A stretch of 20,807 nucleotides of DNA from Pirellulales bacterium (GCA_025924495.1 JAICIG010000088.1:1-20807), one strand, 5' to 3'. Positions 8,683 through 16,186 are shown, numbered from the stretch's first letter. Translations and numbers: made by a program. Notes: generated from the letters alone by a model not told the origin.

Positions 8683-10050
8683 TCAGACTTCGGCCGCCGC
8701 CAATTCGGGGGCGCTCGCCGGCGTCGGCTGGCCCGCATATCGGCCGGGCGTTTCTGTCTGCGGTTCAAGCGACACGGCAAAACTCAAGAACGAGCAGCCC
8801 GTCACGGCCACGCCGAGCAACAACAGCGAAGTCGACCACTCGAGGCTCGCGCTTTTGAACAGAAAGCCTGCAGCCACGGCCGCGGCGTTGCCGCCGGCGC
8901 CGACGATGCCCGCCACCGAGCCGACCGCCCGCGGATTGACGAAAGGGGCCACGGCAAAGGTCGCCCCTTCCGACATTTGCACGAACAGGCTGAACAGCAC
9001 CAGAGTCGGAATCGCCAGCCACAGCGTATTCATCTGCGAGAACAACATCAGGGCGAGGCCTTCGCAAAACAGCGTGGCGAACAACCATTTGACCCGTCCC
9101 GGCAAACCCCACAATCGGCCGAACTTGTCGCCGAATACGCCGCCCAAGGTGCGGGCAAAAATGTTCATCAGTCCGAACAAACCGGCGATCAAGCCGGCCG
9201 TGCGCAAGGCTTGAGCCGCGTCCATGCTGCGGAACTCATCGAAGTAATCGACGAAGTACAACACGGCGATGTTGTTGATCGTCAGTTCGATGCCGAAACA
9301 GGCGCCGTACATCGCAAACAGGGCCCACACGCGCGGGTCGGAACAGGCTTCGAGAAAGGCCGCGCCGCTGGTCGAAGCGGGCGGCAGCTTGCCGGCCGCG
9401 CGCAGCTCGCGGAAGTTCCCTTCCGGAGTGTCCTGGGTCAGAAAGTAATAGGCGACTCCCGCCAACGCGCAGCAGACGCCGGCGGCGATCATCGCCAACC
9501 GCCAGCCCGACTCGCCGGAGAAACCCAGCACGCCGACGAACACAGTGAACAGGAGCGGCATGACAAACTGAGTCACGCCGCCGCCGAGATTGCCCCAGCC
9601 GGCCGTCGTGGCATTCGCCGTGCCGACACAATTGGGGGCAAACATCAAGGTCATGTGGCACTGAGTAATCACGAACGAGCCGCCAATGGCGCCAATCAGC
9701 ACGCGGAACAACAAAAAGGTCTTGAAGTCATGGGCCAAAGCAATGCCCATCACCGGCAACGAACCGAGCAGCAAGAGCCATGTGAACGCTTTGCGCGGCC
9801 CGATCCGGTCGCAGAGCCAGCCAATGAGCAGCCGGGCCAGCACCGTGATCGACACCGAGCCGATCACGCACCACCCGACCTGCTCCTTTGTGAGTTGCAT
9901 TTGCTCGCGAACGACGGTCATCAGCGGAGCAATGCCGAACCAGGCGAAGAAACAGAGAAAGAATGCCAGCCAGGCCATGTGGAAAGCGCGCATGGCGGGA
10001 GTGGAGAAATTGAATAAGTCGATTCGAGTGGCTTTGCCGCTGCTCTGCAT
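8683..10050 (-). CDS. narK: NarK-family nitrate/nitrite MFS transporter
   Basis: This is an inner-membrane major facilitator, 455 residues, with about twelve hydrophobic helices. The N-terminal half has the MFS loop between helices 2 and 3 (G-W-L-C-D-R-I-G-P-R). The segment A-G-W-G-N-L-G-G-G-V matches the glycine-rich nitrate signature of NarK/NasA/NrtP transporters. It would bring nitrate in, and possibly move nitrite. It is the first gene of the operon, 55 bases before the nitrite reductase. I chose the ATG at 10050, with AAAAGG ten bases upstream; an in-frame ATG twelve codons earlier lacks a ribosome site. The start lies just downstream of a perfect 7-base inverted repeat (10063-10083) that could influence translation. 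Confidence 0.9.
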   Translation of the reverse strand: MQSSGKATRIDLFNFSTPAMRAFHMAWLAFFLCFFAWFGIAPLMTVVREQMQLTKEQVGWCVIGSVSITVLARLLIGWLCDRIGPRKAFTWLLLLGSLPVMGIALAHDFKTFLLFRVLIGAIGGSFVITQCHMTLMFAPNCVGTANATTAGWGNLGGGVTQFVMPLLFTVFVGVLGFSGESGWRLAMIAAGVCCALAGVAYYFLTQDTPEGNFRELRAAGKLPPASTSGAAFLEACSDPRVWALFAMYGACFGIELTINNIAVLYFVDYFDEFRSMDAAQALRTAGLIAGLFGLMNIFARTLGGVFGDKFGRLWGLPGRVKWLFATLFCEGLALMLFSQMNTLWLAIPTLVLFSLFVQMSEGATFAVAPFVNPRAVGSVAGIVGAGGNAAAVAAGFLFKSASLEWSTSLLLLGVAVTGCSFLSFAVSLEPQTETPGRYAGQPTPASAPELAAAEV

Positions 10051-10476
10051 AACGCCGCAACCTTTTCCTGATTCGAAGGAAAACATCCATCCGGCAACGT
10101 CAACCTTGTACGTTCCATTCCCACAGTCGCTTGACGAGTAGAGGAATGCAGCAGTTGTGCCCGGCGGACAGGCCTGACGCGGTTTCTTCGGAAAGCCGAA
10201 GCAAAAGAGTACGCTCGGGGCACGACGCTTCCAGGCGGCTGCCGCCTCGGCGTGCAACGCCGCCTAATCGTCAGGCAAGCCATGCGGCTCTAAGAAAAAG
10301 AATGAGCCAAAACTTTCGCAGCTAAAATGGCTCTATTTGCCGCTGTGCAAGCACTTTGCGCCTGGTCATGGGACTCGAAAACTCGCGCCGGCGAGAGATT
10401 GGAACGCAATTTTCATCTTTGTCCCGTTTGGTAGCTGAATACCACCGCACCTAGGTTCCGCGCTTCGGAGTTTTGA
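10051..10476. other. divergent control region between narK and the sensor kinase
   Basis: This 426-base gap has no convincing gene and must hold the promoters of both the nitrate operon (leftward) and the kinase/regulator pair (rightward). Visible structure: the 7-base inverted repeat at 10063-10083; a hairpin CTTCGG-AAAG-CCGAAG at 10186-10201; and GAGCCA (10304-10309) facing TGGCTC (10328-10333) with 18 bases between, inside a relatively A-rich patch. The last pair is a candidate binding site for the response regulator. No sigma-54 pattern was found in either direction. Confidence 0.5.
10063..10083 (-). repeat. inverted repeat in the narK leader
   Basis: The arms TTTTCCT (10063-10069) and AGGAAAA (10077-10083) are perfect inverted copies with a 7-base spacer. 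In the narK transcript one arm would contain the purine-rich AGGAAAA directly next to the ribosome binding site (AAAAGG, ten bases before ATG). Folding could therefore mask translation initiation of the whole operon. Alternatively it is a dimeric operator. It would be coding if the earlier ATG were used. Confidence 0.4.
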
Positions 10477-12096
10477 ATGTCAGTCTCGCTGCCGCAGACC
10501 GGCGCCATCGAGATGTCAACCGATGCCTCAGCGCTAGCGGCAAGACTCGTGCGCCCGCTGGGGAGTCGCTATGTATTCGTCCTGGCGGCGATCGCGACGC
10601 TGGTCATTGTCGATCAGGCCGTCATCCAACCGCAGTTGATGCGGCTGAATTTCTACGCGCCGGTCATCAACGTTGCCGGCCGGCAACGGATGCTCAGCCA
10701 GAAGTTGACCAAGGAAGCGTTGGCGATCGAACTGGAAAGTGCTGCGCACGCCCGCGATCCTTTGCGTCGCGAATTGCTCGCCACGCTCGAGCGCTGGTCG
10801 ACTGCACAAGCGGCGCTGCTCTATGGAAACCCCGAGCTGAATCTGCAACCGATCGAGTCGCCGCAAATCGTCGCCGCAATCCGCGAATTAGAGCCTCCCT
10901 TCATGGCCATGCAACATGCCGCCAAGACTCTGGCCATCGGCGAGGATCGGCCTCACGCGGCGCGATGCGTGCGCACCATCTTGAAGCACGAACCCACTTA
11001 TCTGGCGGGCATGGAGCGCACGGTGAGCATGCTCGAGGCGGCCTCGCAGTCGCAAGTCGCCTGGCTACGCGCCTGCGAACTGAGTGCGATGGTGCTCGTG
11101 CTGCTATTGCTCGTGGCAGTCTATTTTGTCGTGCTGCGACCGGCAGTCCAATTGATTTGCCGGCAACTTCAGCAACTGGCCGCCAGCGATCGCTGCCACC
11201 GGGCGCTGGCGGGGCTGTTGCGTCAGGCACGCGACGAACTGGAATTGCGCGTCGCCCAGCGCACGGCGGAGCTGAGCACCGCAAATACGGCACTGCAGCG
11301 CGAAATGCGACAGCGCGAGCAGGCCGAGATCCGCATGCAGCGGCTGTCGGGCGAATTGGCCCATGCTTCGCGAGTCACGGCATTGGGCCAACTCGCTACG
11401 GGATTGGCGCATGAAATCAATCAACCGCTGGCCGCGATCGTCAACTATGCCGGTACGTGCGAACTGCTGCTCCAGCAGGAGTTGCCGGGCAGCTCGCAGG
11501 CACAGCAAGCCGTCATCGAGATGAAGCTCGCGGCATCACGAGCGGGGTCGATTGTCCGACGAATGCGAAACTTCGTCAAACCCGGCGCTTCGCCCAATTC
11601 CAACGTGGACTTGAACGACCTGATCCGCGAGGTTGCTGAGTTGTGCCGGCCGGAACTGCGAAGAACCAACGTCGAACTCTCGCTCGACCTGACCGCCGCG
11701 CAGACGCCCGTGTTTGTCGACGCGCTGCAAATCCAGCAGGTAATCGTGAATTTGATGCAGAATTCCATTCAGGCCATGGCGGGTTGCCCTGCGGACGATC
11801 GCCGGCTGCGCGTGCGAACCTCGCTCGAAGCCGAGCACGTTCAAGTCGAGGTGGCCGATTCTGGCCCCGGCTTTAATTGTCCGGGCGAGCAAGATCCCTT
11901 CACCCCCTTCTTCACCACGAAATCCGACGGGCTGGGCATGGGCCTGGCCATCAGCCGTACGATCCTCGACCAGCATCAAGGAAGCATTTGGCCTGAAACC
12001 AGAGCGGTGCGAGGCGCTCTCGTCTGTTTCCGCCTGCCGCTTTGCCACACGCCGATGAACGCCGATGAGCAGCCAGCCCACTGTGTTTGTAGTTGA
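10477..12096 (+). CDS. nitrate/nitrite-sensing membrane histidine kinase (NarX-like sensor, FixL-like kinase)
   Basis: This kinase has 539 residues. TM1 is at about 33-50 and TM2 at about 203-221, enclosing a helical periplasmic sensor of about 150 residues. Just after TM1 lies N65-V-A-G-R-Q-R-M-L-S-Q, which matches the P-box that binds nitrate/nitrite in NarX/NarQ and the related PilJ-type domain. After TM2 comes a coiled coil (about 225-295), then a HisKA domain with the phosphorylated H312 in G-L-A-H-E-I-N-Q-P-L-A, typical of FixL/DctB-type kinases. The ATPase domain has an N box (N425, N429), D461-S-G-P-G and G485-L-G-M-G-L. I see no clear HAMP domain. The start ATG at 10477 has GGAG six bases upstream. 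It overlaps the response regulator by 32 bases and is divergent from the nitrate operon, which is its likely target. Confidence 0.85.
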   Translation: MSVSLPQTGAIEMSTDASALAARLVRPLGSRYVFVLAAIATLVIVDQAVIQPQLMRLNFYAPVINVAGRQRMLSQKLTKEALAIELESAAHARDPLRRELLATLERWSTAQAALLYGNPELNLQPIESPQIVAAIRELEPPFMAMQHAAKTLAIGEDRPHAARCVRTILKHEPTYLAGMERTVSMLEAASQSQVAWLRACELSAMVLVLLLLVAVYFVVLRPAVQLICRQLQQLAASDRCHRALAGLLRQARDELELRVAQRTAELSTANTALQREMRQREQAEIRMQRLSGELAHASRVTALGQLATGLAHEINQPLAAIVNYAGTCELLLQQELPGSSQAQQAVIEMKLAASRAGSIVRRMRNFVKPGASPNSNVDLNDLIREVAELCRPELRRTNVELSLDLTAAQTPVFVDALQIQQVIVNLMQNSIQAMAGCPADDRRLRVRTSLEAEHVQVEVADSGPGFNCPGEQDPFTPFFTTKSDGLGMGLAISRTILDQHQGSIWPETRAVRGALVCFRLPLCHTPMNADEQPAHCVCS

Positions 12097-12709
12097 CGAC
12101 GACCGCCAGATGCGCGACTCGCTCGTCATGCTGGTCGAAGCCATGGGGTTCGCCGCGCAAGGGTTCGCCTCAGGCGCCGAATTCCATCGCTTCTACCAGT
12201 CGCCGCAGCCGGGCTGCCTGGTGCTCGACGTGCGCATGCCGCGGCAAACGGGCCTGGAACTCTACGAACAGTTGACGCGAGAAGGCAAACGGCTGCCGGT
12301 AATCTTCATGACGGCCCACGCCGATGTCTCCATGGCTGTGGCCGCCATGAAGACGGGCGCTATCGAGTTTCTCGAAAAGCCCTTCGAGCGCGAAACGTTG
12401 CTCCAGCGCATCAAGAAGGCCTTGGCGCTCGATGCCGATTGGCGGCGCCGCGAAGAGGAATTCAACGCCGTTGCGGAGCGGATCGCACGACTGAATGACC
12501 GCGAACGTGAAACGCTGGAACTGATCCTGTCCGGGGCGTCGAACAAGGTGATGGCGTCGCGGCTGTACATTTCCGAACGGGCGGTAGAAATGCGGCGAGC
12601 AGGCATTATGAGAAAGCTGCAAGTCGAATCGTTGGCCGAACTGATCGATCTCGCCGTCACCCATCGCGTGCTGGCTGAAATCTCGGGCATTTCCCAGTCT
12701 TCCTGGTAG
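12065..12709 (+). CDS. FixJ-type response regulator
   Basis: This 214-residue protein has a receiver domain (about 5-120) followed by a LuxR-type helix-turn-helix (about 142-200). Receiver residues are in place: acidic D11/D12, phospho-acceptor D55, T83 and K105. The segments D-V-R-M-P and H-A-D-V-x-M-A-V-x-A-M-K-x-G-A are characteristic of the FixJ/TodT group. The output domain has L-N-D-R-E-R-E-T-L-E-L and S-E-R-A-V-E-M-R-R-A-x-I-M-R-K-L, the usual recognition helix region. It has no AAA+ domain, so it cannot itself activate the sigma-54 promoters nearby. The start overlaps the end of the kinase gene, indicating co-expression and a cognate pair. The likely target is the narK operon and possibly its own promoter. 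Confidence 0.85.
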   Translation: MSSQPTVFVVDDDRQMRDSLVMLVEAMGFAAQGFASGAEFHRFYQSPQPGCLVLDVRMPRQTGLELYEQLTREGKRLPVIFMTAHADVSMAVAAMKTGAIEFLEKPFERETLLQRIKKALALDADWRRREEEFNAVAERIARLNDRERETLELILSGASNKVMASRLYISERAVEMRRAGIMRKLQVESLAELIDLAVTHRVLAEISGISQSSW

Positions 12710-12846
12710 TGTTGATCGCGCCGACCGTTCTTGCAGGGGGACTTCTTCTCGCCTGGACGGCGATCCGGTTCTGCCGCCGAGGTCGGATCCGCGGAAAAGG
12801 GCCCATACCCGGCGAGTGCGCCTTCCAGCTCGCCGTCTTGGCAAAC

Positions 12847-12865
12847 CTGTGCCAATTCCGCACAG
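12847..12865. promoter_or_regulatory. possible activator site upstream of ppsA
   Basis: This is a perfect dyad, CTGTGC (12847-12852) and GCACAG (12860-12865), separated by CAATTCC. It is centred about 108 bases before the predicted sigma-54 start site of ppsA, within the usual range for an enhancer-binding protein. The gap 12710-13008 contains no gene I can support. Closer to the promoter a hairpin CGGGC-AGCAA-GCCCG is also present. Confidence 0.4.
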
Positions 12866-12937
12866 CAGGGCGAGCTGACCTGCACGCCGGGCAGTAAAAA
12901 GCGTGCGATTTCTGGCCGGGCAGCAAGCCCGCGTGCG

Positions 12938-12952
12938 TGGCATGCAACTTGC
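12938..12952 (+). promoter_or_regulatory. sigma-54-type promoter of ppsA
   Basis: The sequence TGGCATGCAACTTGC matches TGGCAC-N5-TTGC with a single change at the last position of the -24 box, and has the exact spacing. The start site would be near 12964 and the ppsA ATG is at 13009. The nine-base core GCAACTTGC is identical to that of the promoter at 908-923. Confidence 0.7.
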
Positions 12953-13008
12953 GTTTGCGTGCCTGGGGTGCAACGCACATCGCCTGCAGGCGCGAGAAGA
13001 CCACGAAC

Positions 13009-15444
13009 ATGGCAACCACGCTGACCCAAGTCGAATTCATCCGCCGTTTCTCAGAGATCGAACTGAGCGACATTCCTTCCGTCGGAGGAAAGAACGCCTC
13101 GCTCGGCGAGATGTATCAGAGCTTGGCCGCCCAAGGGGTTAGAGTGCCCAACGGTTTCGCCGTTACAGCCGACGCCTATCGGCACTTCATTCGTGAAGCG
13201 GGTCTCGACCAGCATATCCGCAGTGCGCTCGCCGATCTCGACACTCGCAGTATGGATAACCTACACGAGCGGGGTAGCCGCGTGCGTCAGGCGATTCTGG
13301 CTGCCGAGTTTCCGGCCGATCTGAAGCAAGCGATAGCCGAAGCATATGCGGAATTATCTCAGCCGCAGGGACGTCCGCTTGACGTCGCCGTACGCTCCAG
13401 CGCCACGGCAGAAGATTTGCCCGACGCAAGCTTCGCCGGCCAGCAAGAAACATATCTCAATGTGCAAGGCGTCGCAGCGCTCTTGGATAGTTGTCGCCGC
13501 TGTTTTGCCTCGCTGTTCACCGATCGCGCCATCTCTTACCGCACTGACAAAGGCTTTGATCACTTCAAGGTGGCGCTGTCGATCGGCGTGCAGCAGATGG
13601 TGCGTTCGGACCTGGGTGCGTCGGGCGTGATGTTTACGGTCGATACCGAAACGGGTTTCCGCGATGCCGTGCTGATCAATGCGGCATACGGCTTGGGCGA
13701 GAATGTCGTGCAGGGCTCGATCAATCCTGACGAATACTACGTCTTCAAGCCCACGCTCAAGCAAGGCTTCCGGCCGATCCTCAAGAAACTGGTCGGCAGC
13801 AAAGAGTTCAAGCTGATCTACGACGTGGGCGGCAACAAGATGGTCAAGAACGTGCCGACCCCGCTCGAAGACCGCGTATGTTTCGCCTTGAGCGACGACG
13901 AGATCCTGAGTCTGGCGCGCTGGGCTTGCATCATTGAGGAACATTACAGCCGCAAGAAAGGCCGCTATTGCCCGATGGATATCGAATGGGCGAAGGACGG
14001 CCGGACGGGCGAACTGTTCATCTTGCAAGCGCGCCCCGAAACAGTGCAGTCGCAGAAAGCGCTAAACGTCTTGGAAACCTATCGTCTGAAAGAGCACGGC
14101 GCGGTGCTAGTCGCCGGCCGTAGCGTGGGCGAGAAAATCGGCCAAGGGCCGGTTCGCGTGATCAAGAGCGCAGAGCACCTGCGAGAATTCCAACCCGGCG
14201 AGGTGCTGGTCACGGACAAGACCGATCCCGACTGGGAACCGATCATGAAGATTGCGGCGGCCATCGTCACCAATCGCGGCGGTCGCACCTGCCACGCGGC
14301 GATTGTCAGCCGCGAGCTGGGCCTGCCCGCCGTAGTCGGCGCCGACGGCGCCACGGAAGTGCTGCACGACGGGCAGTTGGCGACCGTTTCGTGCTGCGAA
14401 GGCGACTCAGGCGTCGTTTACGACGGCAAACTCGCCTACGAGGTCGAGCGGGTCAGCCTGTCGGACCTGCCGCGGCCGAAAACGAAAGTCATGATGAACC
14501 TGGGCAATCCCGAAGAGGCATTCGGCCTGTCGATGATTCCCAACGACGGCGTTGGCCTCGCTCGCATGGAATTCGTGATCAGCAACTACATCAAGATCCA
14601 TCCGATGGCGTTGCTCGAGTACGACCGACTGGACGACCCGAGCGTTCGCGAAGAAATCGGTCGGCTGACTTCCGCTTACTCCGACAAACCGCAGTACTTC
14701 ATCGACATGCTGGCCTCGGGCGTAGCTATGATCGCAGCGCCCTTTTACCCCAAAGACGTGATCGTGCGGATGAGCGACTTCAAGTCGAACGAATATGCGA
14801 ACCTGATCGGCGGCAAGCGTTATGAACCGAGCGAAGAGAACCCGATGATCGGTTTTCGCGGCGCCTCGCGCTATTACGATCCGCGTTATCGCGACGGCTT
14901 TGCGCTGGAGTGCAAGGCGATGAAAAAAGTTCGCGACGAGATGGGCCTGACCAACGTCAAGCTGATGATCCCCTTCTGCCGCACCATCAGCGAAGGCCGC
15001 CGGGCGATCGCGGAAATGGAAAAGCATGGTCTGAAGCAAGGCGAGAACGGGCTGGAGATCTACGTGATGTGCGAGGTTCCCAGCAACGTGATCAGCGCGC
15101 CGGCGTTTGCCGAGATCTTCGATGGCTTCTCGATCGGTTCTAACGACCTGACGCAACTCACTCTCGGGGTCGATCGCGACTCGGCGATTGTGGCGCACGT
15201 GTTTGACGAGCGCGACCCGGCGGTAATGGATTCAATCGCTGCGGCCATCAAGGCGGCCAAGACGGCGGGGCGAAAGATCGGCATTTGCGGCCAGGCGCCT
15301 AGCGACTATCCCGATTTTGCTCAATTCCTGGTCCGCCGCGGCATCGACAGCATCTCGCTGAATCCCGATGCGGTGATGCGGACCACCGTCAAGATTTTGG
15401 AGATGGAGCAACAACTGACATCTGGCCAGCACAAGGAGAATTAG
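13009..15444 (+). CDS. ppsA: phosphoenolpyruvate synthase
   Basis: This enzyme makes PEP from pyruvate and ATP (products PEP, AMP and phosphate) for gluconeogenesis. It has 811 residues against about 792 in E. coli. In order: an ATP-grasp pyruvate/ATP-binding domain (about 10-370, with V-R-S-S-A-T-A-E-D-L-P-D-A-S-F-A-G-Q-Q-E-T), the swivelling phosphohistidine domain with H429 in G-G-R-T-C-H-A-A-I, and the C-terminal TIM barrel with catalytic C760 in G-I-C-G-Q-A-P. The full-length match to PpsA, with no extra regulatory domain, argues against pyruvate phosphate dikinase. The start ATG at 13009 has GAGAAG nine bases upstream. Earlier in-frame codons would run over the predicted promoter. The next gene begins two bases after the stop codon. 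Confidence 0.93.
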   Translation: MATTLTQVEFIRRFSEIELSDIPSVGGKNASLGEMYQSLAAQGVRVPNGFAVTADAYRHFIREAGLDQHIRSALADLDTRSMDNLHERGSRVRQAILAAEFPADLKQAIAEAYAELSQPQGRPLDVAVRSSATAEDLPDASFAGQQETYLNVQGVAALLDSCRRCFASLFTDRAISYRTDKGFDHFKVALSIGVQQMVRSDLGASGVMFTVDTETGFRDAVLINAAYGLGENVVQGSINPDEYYVFKPTLKQGFRPILKKLVGSKEFKLIYDVGGNKMVKNVPTPLEDRVCFALSDDEILSLARWACIIEEHYSRKKGRYCPMDIEWAKDGRTGELFILQARPETVQSQKALNVLETYRLKEHGAVLVAGRSVGEKIGQGPVRVIKSAEHLREFQPGEVLVTDKTDPDWEPIMKIAAAIVTNRGGRTCHAAIVSRELGLPAVVGADGATEVLHDGQLATVSCCEGDSGVVYDGKLAYEVERVSLSDLPRPKTKVMMNLGNPEEAFGLSMIPNDGVGLARMEFVISNYIKIHPMALLEYDRLDDPSVREEIGRLTSAYSDKPQYFIDMLASGVAMIAAPFYPKDVIVRMSDFKSNEYANLIGGKRYEPSEENPMIGFRGASRYYDPRYRDGFALECKAMKKVRDEMGLTNVKLMIPFCRTISEGRRAIAEMEKHGLKQGENGLEIYVMCEVPSNVISAPAFAEIFDGFSIGSNDLTQLTLGVDRDSAIVAHVFDERDPAVMDSIAAAIKAAKTAGRKIGICGQAPSDYPDFAQFLVRRGIDSISLNPDAVMRTTVKILEMEQQLTSGQHKEN

Positions 15445-15446
15445 CC

Positions 15447-15635
15447 ATGGAAACCATGCAATTGAAACTGAACTCGGAAGAGCGCGATCTGCTGATCGCT
15501 CTGGTGAATGAAACCTTGTCTGACAAGTATGCAGAGGTGCGTCACAGCATGACGGCCGAGATGCACGATCGATTACAGCACGAAGAGGTCGTATTGCGCG
15601 GCTTGTTGGAAAAGTTGCAGCAGCCGGTAGCGTAA
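15447..15635 (+). CDS. small helical protein coupled to ppsA, 62 aa
   Basis: I do not recognise a named family. The product is 62 residues, charged, soluble and predicted to be two long helices (about 8-27 and 30-57) with heptad-like hydrophobics, for example L-N-S-E-E-R-D-L-L-I-A-L-V-N-E-T-L and H-E-E-V-V-L-R-G-L-L-E-K-L. There is no cysteine or signal peptide. Its own AGGAG ribosome site overlaps the last codons of ppsA, with an eight-base spacing to the ATG at 15447. It is therefore surely translated, and co-transcribed with ppsA. The position suggests a partner or regulator of PEP synthase or of the same stress response, but nothing in the sequence proves this. Confidence 0.75.
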   Translation: METMQLKLNSEERDLLIALVNETLSDKYAEVRHSMTAEMHDRLQHEEVVLRGLLEKLQQPVA

Positions 15636-15659
15636 CCAAGCTGCGATCGTCTTTCGCCT

Positions 15660-15674
15660 TGGCTCTAAGATTGC
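15660..15674 (+). promoter_or_regulatory. sigma-54-type promoter of the 131-residue gene
   Basis: The sequence TGGCTCTAAGATTGC has TGGC and TTGC with exact seven-base spacing. The -24 box TGGCTC is the same as that of the hemerythrin-like gene. The predicted start site is near 15686 and the ATG at 15709. It lies in the 73-base gap after the 62-residue gene, so the 131-residue gene can be transcribed separately from ppsA. Confidence 0.6.
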
Positions 15675-15708
15675 GCCCAGGCAACCCTTAACTACGAGGA
15701 GAACCGCT

Positions 15709-16104
15709 ATGAAAGCGACAAGACAACCGACGGAGGCCAGGCTGAGGCCTGAACTAAACGGCGTCCGCGTGCGGAAGCACGGCGAGGATGCCGTGTATCT
15801 AATCGACGAAGGGAAGAAGCGATTGATTCCCGACCACGAGACATATGACGCTTTGTTCATGGACTGGAGCCGCATCGAACAGAAAGTCGACGCCGATGAA
15901 ATCGAAACGGGGTTGCCGATCAGCAGCGGCGCAGTTCTGGTACAGGCCGCCGGGCAGCAATCGGTCTGGCTAGTCGATAATGGCCACAAGCGCCGCGTCG
16001 ACGGTCATCCGGAAACGGTGGACAAGTATCATTTCAAGTGGCCGCCGCTGAAAGTGCCGGCCATCTTGATCGAACATTTGCCCACGGGCAACCCGATCCA
16101 ATAA
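15709..16104 (+). CDS. hypothetical protein with duplicated 'LIDxGxKR' motif, 131 aa
   Basis: The function is unknown. The protein is soluble and appears to be built from two copies of a short beta-rich unit. V-Y-L-I-D-E-G-K-K-R-L-I (29-40) is followed 57 residues later by V-W-L-V-D-N-G-H-K-R-R-V (86-97). Each copy continues with a P-D/G-H-x-E-T segment, a tryptophan (W53, W111) and an I-E-x-x-L-P-x-G-x-x-I/V-type ending. Similar 'dGkKR-I-pd-x-T' repeats occur in uncharacterised bacterial proteins, often surface-associated, but this one has no signal peptide. The start ATG has GAGGAG seven bases upstream. It has its own sigma-54-type promoter and follows ppsA. It is separated from the convergent mgtA by a palindrome-rich gap. 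Confidence 0.75.
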   Translation: MKATRQPTEARLRPELNGVRVRKHGEDAVYLIDEGKKRLIPDHETYDALFMDWSRIEQKVDADEIETGLPISSGAVLVQAAGQQSVWLVDNGHKRRVDGHPETVDKYHFKWPPLKVPAILIEHLPTGNPIQ

Positions 16105-16110
16105 GCCGTT

Positions 16111-16163
16111 TCGCGAGCACAGGCCGCGCGGCCTCTCTTGCCCGCGGCCGCGCATACTCGCGA
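16111..16163. terminator. nested palindromes between convergent genes
   Basis: The outer arms TCGCGAG (16111-16117) and CTCGCGA (16157-16163) enclose two perfect palindromes, AGGCCGCGCGGCCT (16121-16134) and CGCGGCCGCG (16143-16152). The single strand could fold into a three-way junction from either direction. It sits in the 82-base gap between the stop codons of the 131-residue gene and mgtA, so a two-way terminator is the simplest reading. There is no proper U-tract. Confidence 0.5.
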
Positions 16164-16186
16164 TGAACGCGATGCGTTTTGGATTC

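Noticed and set aside
8500..10017. Plus-strand open frame of 505 codons opposite narK
   Set aside because: Composition (Gln, Arg, His, Ala rich) is typical of antisense of a membrane protein gene in high-GC DNA; narK on the other strand is certain.
10186..10201. Hairpin CTTCGG-AAAG-CCGAAG as a NasR/ANTAR antitermination element
   Set aside because: The loop is four bases on either strand, not the A-x-x-G-x-x hexaloop, and a second paired hairpin is missing.
10329..10341. TGGCTCTATTTGC as a sigma-54 promoter for the sensor kinase
   Set aside because: Only five bases separate TGGC and TTGC, two fewer than required, and it is about 135 bases from the start codon.
12262..13029. Minus-strand open frame covering the gap between the response regulator and ppsA
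   Set aside because: Most of it is antisense to the response regulator. The remaining part overlaps the predicted ppsA promoter and has no supported start or domain.
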